From: Bacteroidia bacterium
GTDB lineage: Bacteria; Bacteroidota; Bacteroidia; Bacteroidales; Marinilabiliaceae
Assembly (NCBI GenBank): GCA_030526155.1
Contig: JAUNDI010000001.1
Coordinates: forward strand, 62,001-126,000
Reading direction: 5' to 3'
DNA length: 64,000 nucleotides
Under the pieces are notes generated by a model, which made no database searches, was not told the origin of the DNA, and saw nothing but the letters and a program-made list of their open reading frames with translations. The position numbers and the translations under genes are program-made. Positions 18,829-27,497 of the stretch are shown here, one piece after another (the stretch's first letter is position 1; every line of letters starts with the position of its first letter).

Positions 18829-21141
18829 ATGAGCAAAAATATACTTGGATACTTGACTAACTACTTGCAAAGGTTCGCGGTTTTCATACTATTGAACCTC
18901 TGCATATGCTCTGTATCCATCTTTGCACAGCTTTCTACAGTTGAGTTGCCTGAGGTATCTAGTAAGTACGACCTTGATGAGGGGGCTGATGTGGTGGCCG
19001 ATTGGTGCTATGCTATGCTCGACTCTGCAGCTAACGCTTATATGGAATCTGATATTAGATCTGCAGAGTATTGGTGTGCTCAGGCTCAGAAGGCTATAAA
19101 AGATTCTACATCATACTACTATCACCGCTCTTTATTGGAGTCTGTCAATATTATGAAGGGCTATTGTCCTGAATCCAACCAGCAGATACTTAATGCCGTA
19201 AACTACCTTGAAAAGGTGGGTTCATATCGGGCTTCAAAGGGGCTCATCATGGCACTTTGTGCTGCAGGTCATTTCGAGATGTACTATGCCCGCCCAAGAG
19301 CGGTGCAGATATTTAAGCGCCTTGGCGATGTAGCTCAAACTGTAAATGACAACTCAAAATATGTCTTTAGTCTTATCTTACAGAGTCAGGCCTTTTCAAT
19401 GTGTGCTATGCTCCCTCATGCCGCACAGAAGGCTAGAGAGGCTTTGAGACTTTGTGAAAATGAAGCATCTCTTGACGTAGAGCGTTTCTATGCCCAGTGT
19501 TGTCTAGCAGTGATATACTCACAGCTCAAATCGAGTGAGATGGCCTCTCGTTACTTTAAGCAGATGGAGGATGAGCGCGTATATCAGCGTAATTATTATC
19601 TGAATATCATTTTTCTCCTACATAAGTGCGACCATATGCTCACCATTCGCGACTACCAGAGGGCTCTATTCTATTCGGATCAGTCTCTTCATCTTCGCGA
19701 ACTAGTGGCAACAGATGTGTATGATTGGTGTACCTATCTACAGCGTTGTAAGTTGGCTACACTCTTACTTAGGGAAGAAGAGAGCGATGGCTACGCTAAT
19801 AAGTGTGATAAACTTATGGGCGTGGCATCTCAATTTGATAATGACCCTCGTTACTCTAAATATTGTCTGTCCTTGGTAAGGTCTCATAATTATGTGCTTA
19901 GAGGTGAGAATAATCGTGCTTTGGCTCTATTGGATGCTATTCCTCAAGAGCATGCTTTGATGTATAGTCCGGATTTTGCAGATGCTTATTATGCCGCATA
20001 CGAACGCGCTTATATAGGTAATAAGAACTATCGTAAGGCATCATATATCCTAAATCAGCACGCTATACTATCCTCTTTGGTAGCTAAAGCCCATGCTAAG
20101 GCGCGTGAGGAGGATATGCTATCAATGTATAAGACCGACCCTACTATTATAAAGCAGCAGTCGGAGATATCTCAACAGGTAGAGGACACTGTAAAGGCTA
20201 GGTACCAATCTACGTTTTGGATGCTATTCTCTATCATCCTCATTGTTATAGCTCTCATAGCTTTCTCATATAATAGGCGTCGTGCCCAACGTGCTGATGC
20301 TCGTAAGGCTATGGAACTTCGAACTAGACTGATGGAGGAGGTGGAGTCGCAGACACTCGAGCTACGCAGACAAAATGAGCTCATAAGTCTTCATAATGCT
20401 GATATCCTTCGTAGTCAGACATATGCCAAGCGTATCCAACAAGGTCTATTGCCTACGGAGGAGAAACTTGTTCAGCCTGGGTGGTTCTCTTCGGCTTTGA
20501 TAATATTTAAGCCGTTGGAGATAACGAGTGGCGACTTTTATTGGTACTCCAAAATAGATAATCGTATCATTCTTTGTGCTGGTGATGCTGCTCGTCATGG
20601 TGTGCCTGGTGCTATGATATCTATGGTGGCTCTTACGGTAATAAATGATGTAGTTCATCGTAGGGGTAGTGAAGATACGGCAGCTAGTATGCTCAATGAG
20701 ATGTACGAGCGTATGATGGATATGATGCCAAAGTTTAATGAGCATAATGATGTGGCAATCACAGTGGCTATATATGATGTCAAGTCTCAAGGGTTTAATG
20801 TCGCCTCTGCTACTCAGAGCGTGATATATACTAATGGTGATGATGTGATACCTATCTATGAAACTAGAAGGACAGACGCTCGAGGACGTACCTCTTTCCG
20901 TGATGAGTTCTGCCAGTTGGCGCAAGGGGATAGTTTCTTCTTCTATACCGATGGATTGACTTCGATGCTTAATGGCGAGACTCAAAATAGACTTCAGATG
21001 TCAGGGGTGGTGAATATTATAGAAAAATCTCTAGCCGGCTCGATCACTGATAAGTATGAATTTATTCGTCAAGAACTTAATAACTGGAAGGGTAGCTCGG
21101 TACAGTCCGACGATGTCTTGCTATTGGGAATAACGATATAA
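18829..21141 (+). CDS. TPR/transmembrane SpoIIE-family protein phosphatase
   Basis: A 770-residue sensor-phosphatase. A signal peptide (AVFILLNLCICSVSIFAQ) leads into a large helical TPR-like region to about residue 440, then one membrane helix (about 463-481, WMLFSIILIVIALIAFSY), a coiled coil, and a C-terminal SpoIIE/PP2C-type domain. This places the TPRs in the periplasm and the phosphatase in the cytoplasm. SGDFYW is at 567-572 and the C-terminal SDDVLLLG is kept, but the metal-site motif reads GDAARHG: Asp586 is present and Arg589 replaces the usual Gly. An upstream start at 18745 is possible, but the ATG at 18829 begins the signal peptide. It lies 14 bases from a paralogue. Confidence 0.87.
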   Translation: MSKNILGYLTNYLQRFAVFILLNLCICSVSIFAQLSTVELPEVSSKYDLDEGADVVADWCYAMLDSAANAYMESDIRSAEYWCAQAQKAIKDSTSYYYHRSLLESVNIMKGYCPESNQQILNAVNYLEKVGSYRASKGLIMALCAAGHFEMYYARPRAVQIFKRLGDVAQTVNDNSKYVFSLILQSQAFSMCAMLPHAAQKAREALRLCENEASLDVERFYAQCCLAVIYSQLKSSEMASRYFKQMEDERVYQRNYYLNIIFLLHKCDHMLTIRDYQRALFYSDQSLHLRELVATDVYDWCTYLQRCKLATLLLREEESDGYANKCDKLMGVASQFDNDPRYSKYCLSLVRSHNYVLRGENNRALALLDAIPQEHALMYSPDFADAYYAAYERAYIGNKNYRKASYILNQHAILSSLVAKAHAKAREEDMLSMYKTDPTIIKQQSEISQQVEDTVKARYQSTFWMLFSIILIVIALIAFSYNRRRAQRADARKAMELRTRLMEEVESQTLELRRQNELISLHNADILRSQTYAKRIQQGLLPTEEKLVQPGWFSSALIIFKPLEITSGDFYWYSKIDNRIILCAGDAARHGVPGAMISMVALTVINDVVHRRGSEDTAASMLNEMYERMMDMMPKFNEHNDVAITVAIYDVKSQGFNVASATQSVIYTNGDDVIPIYETRRTDARGRTSFRDEFCQLAQGDSFFFYTDGLTSMLNGETQNRLQMSGVVNIIEKSLAGSITDKYEFIRQELNNWKGSSVQSDDVLLLGITI

Positions 21142-21155
21142 TGGGTATTTAGTAG

Positions 21156-23408
21156 ATGCATAGAGGTGTAATTACATATATTGGTGTGGCTTTTATAGCT
21201 CTCGTGGCGATGCTATCGTCTTGCAATAGGCAGGGTGATAATGTTGAACGCGATTTCTATGCTCTATTGGATAGTGCCGATAGGCACATCGAGGTGCAGT
21301 GTCTTGATAGTGCTATGCTCTTCGTGGAGAGGGCTAGCTCGCTCTCCTCTTCTCCCTATTTCATTACCATCACTAAGGTATATAGAGCGAATGTATTCTA
21401 TCAAAGGGGTGATTTTGGTCGCGCTCGCCAGTTGCTTCAAGAGGTGCTCGACTTCGTCGACCGTATACAATCGCCAGGTCGTAAGGAGTTATATTTAAAA
21501 ATGCGGACTCTTGGTTTGTTGGCTCTTGTTGAGAATGATTTTGGTCGCGTTAAGGATGCTCTCCGTATTCACATGCGTGCAGCTAAACTCGCTCTTGAGC
21601 TCCACGAGGTACAGCAGTATATAGCATCTCAGATGTTTATATTTGAGTGCGAGCATCGTAATGGTAACTATGTACCGGCTATCGAGGGTCTTAAGGGTCT
21701 TCTAGGTTTTTGTGAATCTGAGAACATAGATAATTTACAACGTTTGCGTATACTTAATGGTCTATTCCAGACATATTTCTCCCTAGGTGATCTTGAGGAA
21801 GCCAAGGTATATACTAAAATGATGGAGGAGTTATTGCCTAAGGATGATTATACAGCTAGTACTATATATAATGTATCTCTTTACTATCTGTCCGACTCTA
21901 TCCGTAATAACTCTGTACAGCAAAAATGTGTTGCTGAGTTGCAGAGGGCTATTGACTCTTCTACGCTTTCCAATAACTATACAGCAGAGGCACTACAAGT
22001 ATTATCTCTTCATAAGATAAAGCAGAATAACCTACTTGAGGCGGGTGAGTATCTAAAGAGCCTATTAGAATTAGAAAAGAAGGAGCCAAGAGAGCGTCGT
22101 ACCATAAAGTCAAAGATGCTACTTATAAGGTATCTTCTCGCATCTAATCAGATTGACTCTGCCTCTCATGTTCTTGGTCGAGTAGATGCTGAACGTTGCC
22201 GTGAGGTGGATTTTGTGCAGTATACTACTTATCTAGCTTATAAGTCGTGGTTGGCATATGTTGAGAACGACTATAAGGGGGCGTATGAGTTTCTAAAAAC
22301 TCGCTCTACTATGCTCGACTCGCTCCGTCGTGAGAGTATAAGTCATAACTTGGCATATAAGTATCTCCAGCATAAGCGCGATGCCACAGTGCTCTCTCAG
22401 CAGATACGTATCAAAAACCAGCAGGAGGCGCTATCTGAGATAAGATTCCAACATCAGGTGTGGCTTGCTCTTGGTATCATATCTATATTGGTTGTTACAC
22501 TATTCACTATAGTATATAGAAATATTCGCGTCAAGAAGCGTAATGCACAGATAAAGCAGCATAATCAACGCCTAAAGGCTGAGGTGAACTATCAAATGGG
22601 TGTGCTCGAAAAGAGAGAGGTGGAGTTGCGCCGTAAGAATCATCAGTTGCACGACCAGATTAAGTATGCTAGCAATATACAGTCTAATATGTTGCCCGAC
22701 TCAGAGTCTTTGCATAGTTCTCTTTTCTCTGAGATGTTTGTAATATACCGCCCATGCGCGATGATTAGTGGCGACTTCTATTGGACTACCCAGTCGGGCT
22801 CTAAGAAGTATATCTGTGTGGGCGATGCTACAGGACATGGTATCCCTGGCGCATTTATTGCTATGGTGAGTTCTACGGTCTTAAATGATATAGCTCACTC
22901 TATACCAGATCATACCCCTCTTACTTTGTTGGAGGAGTTTGATAATAATATTCGCGCTATACTTAAAACCAATGATAATACATACGCTAATGATAGCGTG
23001 GATGTATCTATGCTATGTATAGATGAGCAGACGCATAGGGTCACTATGGCTCTATCTCGTCATAACGCATATCTAGTACGTAGCTCTGGCGAGGTGGTGC
23101 GCCTCTCAGGTGTTAAGCGCTCAATAGGTGATGTAGACCCTGAATTCTTGAAGCGCCCATTCGTAGAGATAGAGTTGGATGTGCAACCCGAGGATTGCTT
23201 GTACATGACTACAGATGGATACGAATCCCAATTGGGCGGTCCGCATAATAAAAAACTTAAGAGAAATCGTTTGGTGGATATGTTGCATAAGTATAGACAC
23301 TACTCTATGATCGAGCAACGCCACTACCTTATATCCAACCTAGATGAATGGATGGATGATAATGAACAAACTGATGATATCTTGATGATTGGTGTCAGAT
23401 TTCGTTAA
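21156..23408 (+). CDS. Lipoprotein-type TPR/SpoIIE-family protein phosphatase
   Basis: A 750-residue paralogue of the preceding gene. It begins with a lipoprotein signal (ALVAMLSSC), followed by TPR-like helices, a membrane helix at about 435-455, a coiled coil (VLEKREVELRRKNHQL) and a C-terminal SpoIIE phosphatase domain. The catalytic motifs look intact: SGDFYW at about 538-543, GDATGHGIPGAF at about 556, and TDDILMIG at the end. It probably dephosphorylates a Ser/Thr phosphoprotein, such as an anti-sigma antagonist, in response to a periplasmic signal. No STAS or RsbW-like partner is encoded in the window. Confidence 0.87.
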   Translation: MHRGVITYIGVAFIALVAMLSSCNRQGDNVERDFYALLDSADRHIEVQCLDSAMLFVERASSLSSSPYFITITKVYRANVFYQRGDFGRARQLLQEVLDFVDRIQSPGRKELYLKMRTLGLLALVENDFGRVKDALRIHMRAAKLALELHEVQQYIASQMFIFECEHRNGNYVPAIEGLKGLLGFCESENIDNLQRLRILNGLFQTYFSLGDLEEAKVYTKMMEELLPKDDYTASTIYNVSLYYLSDSIRNNSVQQKCVAELQRAIDSSTLSNNYTAEALQVLSLHKIKQNNLLEAGEYLKSLLELEKKEPRERRTIKSKMLLIRYLLASNQIDSASHVLGRVDAERCREVDFVQYTTYLAYKSWLAYVENDYKGAYEFLKTRSTMLDSLRRESISHNLAYKYLQHKRDATVLSQQIRIKNQQEALSEIRFQHQVWLALGIISILVVTLFTIVYRNIRVKKRNAQIKQHNQRLKAEVNYQMGVLEKREVELRRKNHQLHDQIKYASNIQSNMLPDSESLHSSLFSEMFVIYRPCAMISGDFYWTTQSGSKKYICVGDATGHGIPGAFIAMVSSTVLNDIAHSIPDHTPLTLLEEFDNNIRAILKTNDNTYANDSVDVSMLCIDEQTHRVTMALSRHNAYLVRSSGEVVRLSGVKRSIGDVDPEFLKRPFVEIELDVQPEDCLYMTTDGYESQLGGPHNKKLKRNRLVDMLHKYRHYSMIEQRHYLISNLDEWMDDNEQTDDILMIGVRFR

Positions 23409-23422
23409 ATTCACAGATTCGC

Positions 23423-23761
23423 ATGGCTATGTCAACTATAGATGATTTTATTAAAGAGGTGTCTGAAATAAGACATGGTACGGAGTTGCGTGATTTCTTG
23501 TCTAAGTACGAGAATTACTACATTGAGGCATTGGATAACTATGCTTTACTGACTCCCGAATTTATAACACTAACTAATGTGGATAGGTTGTATATCGACC
23601 TCCACGCCCCTTTCGCGTCGTTTCATATGCCAATATTTGGATTCATTGTTGTACCTTCGCACCATGTTTCCGTAGATGAGCTCATGAATATGGCTCCTGA
23701 GGATGCTAAGGTGGTAGAGACACCTTATGGTGATGTGGGGGTCGCAATAACCCTTAAATAA
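23423..23761 (+). CDS. Small conserved-looking protein of unknown function
   Basis: A 112-residue protein with no signal peptide or membrane segment. The N-terminal half is helical and acidic (IDDFIKEVSEIRHG ... FLSKYENYYIEAL). The second half has beta character with FASFHMPIFGFIVV and ends YGDVGVAITLK. I do not recognise the family. It lies 14 bases after the second phosphatase and 19 bases before engB, so it is cotranscribed with them; a cytoplasmic role beside the phosphatases is possible but unsupported. ATG codons at 23423 and 23429 are both usable. Confidence 0.7.
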   Translation: MAMSTIDDFIKEVSEIRHGTELRDFLSKYENYYIEALDNYALLTPEFITLTNVDRLYIDLHAPFASFHMPIFGFIVVPSHHVSVDELMNMAPEDAKVVETPYGDVGVAITLK

Positions 23762-23780
23762 TAATCTTTTGATATAGACA

Positions 23781-24395
23781 ATGACAATGATAGTAGCTAA
23801 ATCAGATTTTGTAAAGAGTAGCGCAGAGGTGAAGCAGTGCCCTGCTGACGGTCGACTTGATTTTGCCTTTATCGGGCGTAGTAACGTGGGTAAGTCGTCC
23901 CTTATTAATATGCTCTGTAATCGTATAGCTCTTGCTAAGGTCTCAGCTACTCCAGGTAAAACACAGCTTATAAACCATTTCCTCATAAATGATAGGTTTT
24001 ATATTGTAGACCTTCCTGGTTATGGATACGCCAAGGTGTCTAAGTCGCTCAAGAATGATTTCCAAAAGATTATCCGTAGCTATATCCTCGAACGTGAAAA
24101 TATGGCTATCCTATTTGTCTTGGTCGACTCTCGTCACGAACCTCAGAAGATTGATCTAGAGTTTATGCGCTTCCTCGGTGAGGAGGGTGTGCCTTTCGCT
24201 ATCATATTTACCAAGGCTGATAAACTCTCAGAAAAGCAGCTAAATGATAGTATCGAGAGGTATAAGTCGCGTATGCTCGAGGAGTGGGAGGAGATGCCTC
24301 AATACTTCATCTCGTCGTCTGCTCATAGTGTAGGGCGTGATGAGATACTTGATTATATAGATGGTATTTGCAAGGAGCTAGAAAATGCCAACTAA
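23781..24395 (+). CDS. engB: Ribosome biogenesis GTPase EngB (YihA/YsxC)
   Basis: TRAFAC-class GTPase needed for late assembly of the large ribosomal subunit; 204 residues. G1 is GRSNVGKSS, G2 is TPGKTQ, G3 DLPGYGYA, G4 TKADK and G5 SSAHS, all in the expected order and spacing. The start at 23781 has a second ATG two codons later. The gene's end overlaps the earliest possible start of the GHL10 gene. Confidence 0.96.
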   Translation: MTMIVAKSDFVKSSAEVKQCPADGRLDFAFIGRSNVGKSSLINMLCNRIALAKVSATPGKTQLINHFLINDRFYIVDLPGYGYAKVSKSLKNDFQKIIRSYILERENMAILFVLVDSRHEPQKIDLEFMRFLGEEGVPFAIIFTKADKLSEKQLNDSIERYKSRMLEEWEEMPQYFISSSAHSVGRDEILDYIDGICKELENAN

Positions 24396-24453
24396 TATTC
24401 GAACTCTTAATAGCATTATTTCTAACACACTATATGCCAACTTGCCTCAGACA

Positions 24454-25974
24454 ATGAGAGTATTATTTACACTTATCATCTGCCTATTTTGTGCCGTATC
24501 TATATTTACCCAATCTCCCGCTAATATCTCCTCTATGCCTAGAGAGATGCGCGGCGTATGGGTGGCTACAGTGGGTAATATTGATTGGCCATCTTCACCC
24601 AACCTATCAGTGGCGTCCCTTAAACGAGAGGCTAACAAGATTATTGCCGATGCTAAATCATGGGGCTTAAATACTATCTTCCTCCAGGTGCGCCCTTCCT
24701 CTGATGCTATATATAATAGTAGCATCGAGCCTATTACTCCTTATATCTGTAACGATGCTTCGCTATTATCTCAATATAGCTCTTTCGATGCCCTCTCTTA
24801 TTGGATTGATAAATGCCACGAGAATGGTATAGAGCTTCACGCATGGCTTAATCCTTTCCGCGTCTCTCCCTCGGCAGAGTACAAGGCTATGGGTAGGCAT
24901 CTCATATCGTCGCACCCCGAATGGCTCATATCTTATGGAGGTAAACTATATCTCGACCCGGGTATACCAGAGGCTCGCAGATATGTCCTCTCCGTAGTCG
25001 AGGATATTGTATCCCGTTATAAGGTTGATGGTGTCCATTTTGACGACTATTTCTATCCATATCCGGTGGGAAGTGAGATATTTGGCGATTCGCTCTCTTA
25101 TGAGAGGTACAATGTTGACGACCTCTCTGTGGCCGATTGGCGCCGTAAAAATGTGACCGCTGTAATATCTGATGTATATAATTATCTTAAGTCGCAAAAC
25201 GACTGGATGAAGTTTGGCGTATCTCCTTTCGGAGTGTGGCGTAATGCATCAGATGATGTCCGAGGCTCTAAAACCCGCGCTGGTATTACCAATTATGATA
25301 TACTTTATGCCGATGTGTACGACTGGATTCAACGGGGTATAGTAGATTATGTAGTGCCTCAGATATATTGGGAGGCGGGTAATAAGGCGGCAGATTTTGA
25401 CGAACTTATTGCTTGGTGGGCTAATATGGCTACCGAACGAACAAAGATATATGTGGGTCATGCCGTCTTTAAAATAAACGCCCAAACCGGTAAACTATGG
25501 GGTACAAAGAATGAGATGGAGGAGCAAATCGTTAAGGTGCGTGATAATGAAGCTCTCTCTGGTAGCGTATTCTTTAGCTATCGCCAATTCCTACGCCAAC
25601 TGAACGGCCTACAGGGTAATATGTCGGCTCTCCTATACAATAAATTCGCCCTCCCAGATATCGAACCTTCACCCGATACCCTCTCTGTGTCGATAGTGGA
25701 CATGAAAAAACGAGGTGCTTTTATACATTGGTCTCTCAAAAATAACGCTGATTCGGCTAATGTGAGGTACTTTATAGTATATCGCCAACCAAAAGGTCAG
25801 GATTCCGAACCTATACGCCTACAAAATGTAGTAGGCATAACTTCTAACACCTATTGGGAGCTCCATCCCGCTATATCTAGAAGAGATAGAGAGAGATACG
25901 TATATAGAGTCTCCGCTATCCTAAACTCTCGTAAGGAGACAGGGCTCAGCGAACGAATAGTAGTAAAAGAGTAA
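24454..25974 (+). CDS. Glycoside hydrolase-like GHL10 (DUF187) family protein
   Basis: Secreted protein of 506 residues. After the signal peptide (VLFTLIICLFCAVSIFTQ) comes a GHL10 (formerly DUF187) TIM barrel: MRGVWVATVGNIDWPS, then FLQVRPSSDAIYNS, HAWLNPFRV, VDGVHFDDYFYP and VPQIYW. The Asp pair in HFDDYF is in the position of the likely catalytic acids. A fibronectin-like C-terminal module follows (about 420-506). Related proteins act on cell-wall or surface glycans, but the substrate is unknown. An earlier in-frame ATG at 24385 overlaps engB and would bury the signal peptide, so 24454 was chosen. Confidence 0.88.
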   Translation: MRVLFTLIICLFCAVSIFTQSPANISSMPREMRGVWVATVGNIDWPSSPNLSVASLKREANKIIADAKSWGLNTIFLQVRPSSDAIYNSSIEPITPYICNDASLLSQYSSFDALSYWIDKCHENGIELHAWLNPFRVSPSAEYKAMGRHLISSHPEWLISYGGKLYLDPGIPEARRYVLSVVEDIVSRYKVDGVHFDDYFYPYPVGSEIFGDSLSYERYNVDDLSVADWRRKNVTAVISDVYNYLKSQNDWMKFGVSPFGVWRNASDDVRGSKTRAGITNYDILYADVYDWIQRGIVDYVVPQIYWEAGNKAADFDELIAWWANMATERTKIYVGHAVFKINAQTGKLWGTKNEMEEQIVKVRDNEALSGSVFFSYRQFLRQLNGLQGNMSALLYNKFALPDIEPSPDTLSVSIVDMKKRGAFIHWSLKNNADSANVRYFIVYRQPKGQDSEPIRLQNVVGITSNTYWELHPAISRRDRERYVYRVSAILNSRKETGLSERIVVKE

Positions 25975-26009
25975 TTTACATTTTTTAGTAAAAAAAGTGG
26001 GGGCAACTC

Positions 26010-26040
26010 TTGCAAGGAATGAAAAATGTATCTACCTTTG
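26010..26040 (+). promoter_or_regulatory. Promoter of tRNA-Met
   Basis: TTG at 26010-26012 and TACCTTTG at 26033-26040 are separated by 20 bp, a full Bacteroidota -33/-7 pair. The tRNA begins 47 bases downstream. Confidence 0.7.
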
Positions 26041-26087
26041 CACTCGCAAAAGAGAAGTAAACAACCTCTGAAAGCAAAACCAAAGAT

Positions 26088-26161
26088 GCCGAGTTAGCTC
26101 AGCTGGTTAGAGCGCATGATTCATAATCATGAGGTCCCCAGTTCAATCCTGGGACTCGGTA
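26088..26161 (+). tRNA. tRNA-Met (anticodon CAT)
   Basis: A 74-nt cloverleaf. The acceptor arm GCCGAGT pairs with ACTCGGT, including a G1:U72 wobble. The D-arm is GCTC/GAGC, the anticodon stem CATGA/TCATG closes the loop TTCATAA (anticodon CAT), and the T-arm CCCAG/CTGGG encloses TTCAATC. CCA is not encoded. C1:A72 is absent, so it is not an initiator. A CAT anticodon could also mark the lysidine-modified isoleucine tRNA, which is the main alternative. Confidence 0.9.
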
Positions 26162-26173
26162 CACGGAAGATGG

Positions 26174-26213
26174 CAATCTTGTAGTGTTTAGGCATTGCAA
26201 GATTGTTTTTTTT
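26174..26213 (+). terminator. Rho-independent terminator after tRNA-Met
   Basis: Stem CAATCTTG / CAAGATTG with a 16-nt loop is followed by eight T residues. A second small hairpin (GCCCTA/TAGGGC, 26216-26234) follows. Confidence 0.75.
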
Positions 26214-26270
26214 ATGCCCTAACGGCAATAGGGCTTTATAACATACTCTATATTTGTTCTTTCAACACTA

Positions 26271-27401
26271 TTACATCACCACCTCATGCACCATCTGGCA
26301 TACATACTCTATCTCCTCTTCTGATAGCTCCGTATGCATTGGTAGTGAAATGACACTATCCATTAGTCTCTCGGCATTAAGGAGTGTAATATATCTATTC
26401 TCCTCTGAAAAGACGGGTAGCTTGTGTAGGGCTACAGGGAAATATACCATCGAGGATACCCCGCGCTCTTTTAATCTCTCGCAAATCGTATCTCTTTGCT
26501 CTTTGCTGGCGCTATTAAGCGTTATGGTATATTGATGGTATACGTGTTTTATCTCCTCCTCTTCGTATCGTGGGAGTGTAATCTTATCTTGAATATCTGA
26601 TAATTTCTCGTTGTATAGCTTGGCAATCTCTCTGCGTTTGGCGTTGAACTCATCAAGGTATCTTAGTTTTACCCTCAATATGGCAGCTTGTATGGTATCT
26701 AATCTCGAATTTATGCCAATGGCTGTATTGTGGTACTTCTTCTCCGCTCCATGTGTAGCTAGCATTCTTAATCGTCTTGCCAACTGCTCATTGTCTGTCC
26801 ATACTGCTCCACCATCTCCCATACAAGCCAGATTCTTTGTTGGAAAGAAAGATGTGCACCCAATAGTGCCTGCAGTACCTGCTTTTACCATTTTGCCGTC
26901 TATCCAATACTCTGCCCCTAAGGCTTGGGCTGTATCCTCTATGACATGTATCTTGTGCTTGCGAGCAAGTTGCAATATCTTACCCATCTCGCAAGGCTTG
27001 CCGAATAGGTGTACAGGTATGATGGCTGCTGTCTTATTGGTGATGGCTGCCTCTATCTTATCGACATCTATATTGTAGTCGTCTTTTACGTCAACAAATA
27101 CGGGCTTATACCCTAAGAGTGCTGCCGCCTCTGCTGTAGCTATGAATGATTGTGCTGTAGTTATTATCTCGGCTCCTTGTGGTATATTAAGTGACATTAA
27201 GGCTAGCTGTAGTGCATCTGTGCCATTACCACAAGAGATTACATATTTTACACCTAGATATTGTGCTAGCTCCTCTTCGAACTTATGTACATCTGGACCT
27301 TTTATATAGGCGCCACTGCGCACTACATCCATTATGGCGTTGTCTAGTTCGTTGGCAAGGCGTGTGTGTAGTGCCTTGAGGTCTACCATATCTACTTTCA
27401 T
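26271..27401 (-). CDS. DegT/DnrJ/EryC1/StrS aminotransferase, WbpE/WlbC-like
   Basis: PLP-dependent sugar aminotransferase of 376 residues. Landmarks are SCGNGTDALQLALM, PVHLFGKPCEM, VIEDTAQALGAEY, and the PLP-binding Lys in SFFPTKNLACMGDGGA. This last segment is close to WbpE, which aminates UDP-3-keto-GlcNAcA. That is the step between the WlbA/WbpB-like and WbpD-like enzymes encoded at 16-17.6 kb, although it sits alone here. It has its own promoter (27423-27430) and is divergent from the NtrC-like regulator. Confidence 0.87.
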   Translation of the reverse strand: MKVDMVDLKALHTRLANELDNAIMDVVRSGAYIKGPDVHKFEEELAQYLGVKYVISCGNGTDALQLALMSLNIPQGAEIITTAQSFIATAEAAALLGYKPVFVDVKDDYNIDVDKIEAAITNKTAAIIPVHLFGKPCEMGKILQLARKHKIHVIEDTAQALGAEYWIDGKMVKAGTAGTIGCTSFFPTKNLACMGDGGAVWTDNEQLARRLRMLATHGAEKKYHNTAIGINSRLDTIQAAILRVKLRYLDEFNAKRREIAKLYNEKLSDIQDKITLPRYEEEEIKHVYHQYTITLNSASKEQRDTICERLKERGVSSMVYFPVALHKLPVFSEENRYITLLNAERLMDSVISLPMHTELSEEEIEYVCQMVHEVVM

Positions 27402-27422
27402 ACCTATAGCTTTTATTCTTCA

Positions 27423-27430
27423 CAAAAGTA
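27423..27430 (-). promoter_or_regulatory. -7 element TACTTTTG for the aminotransferase
   Basis: Minus-strand TACTTTTG fits TAnnTTTG and lies 21 nt before the ATG at 27401. The divergent regulator has its own -7 element about 55 bp away. Confidence 0.6.
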
Positions 27431-27482
27431 ATGAATATTAACGAATAGGTTATTCTGCATTATATTCTATCCAAATTAACAC

Positions 27483-27490
27483 TACCTTTG
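27483..27490 (+). promoter_or_regulatory. -7 element TACCTTTG for the NtrC-like regulator, nearly leaderless
   Basis: A perfect TACCTTTG ends 7 nt before the ATG at 27498. The expected transcription start is at or just before the start codon. No clear -33 TTTG was seen. Confidence 0.6.
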
Positions 27491-27497
27491 TCTTGTT

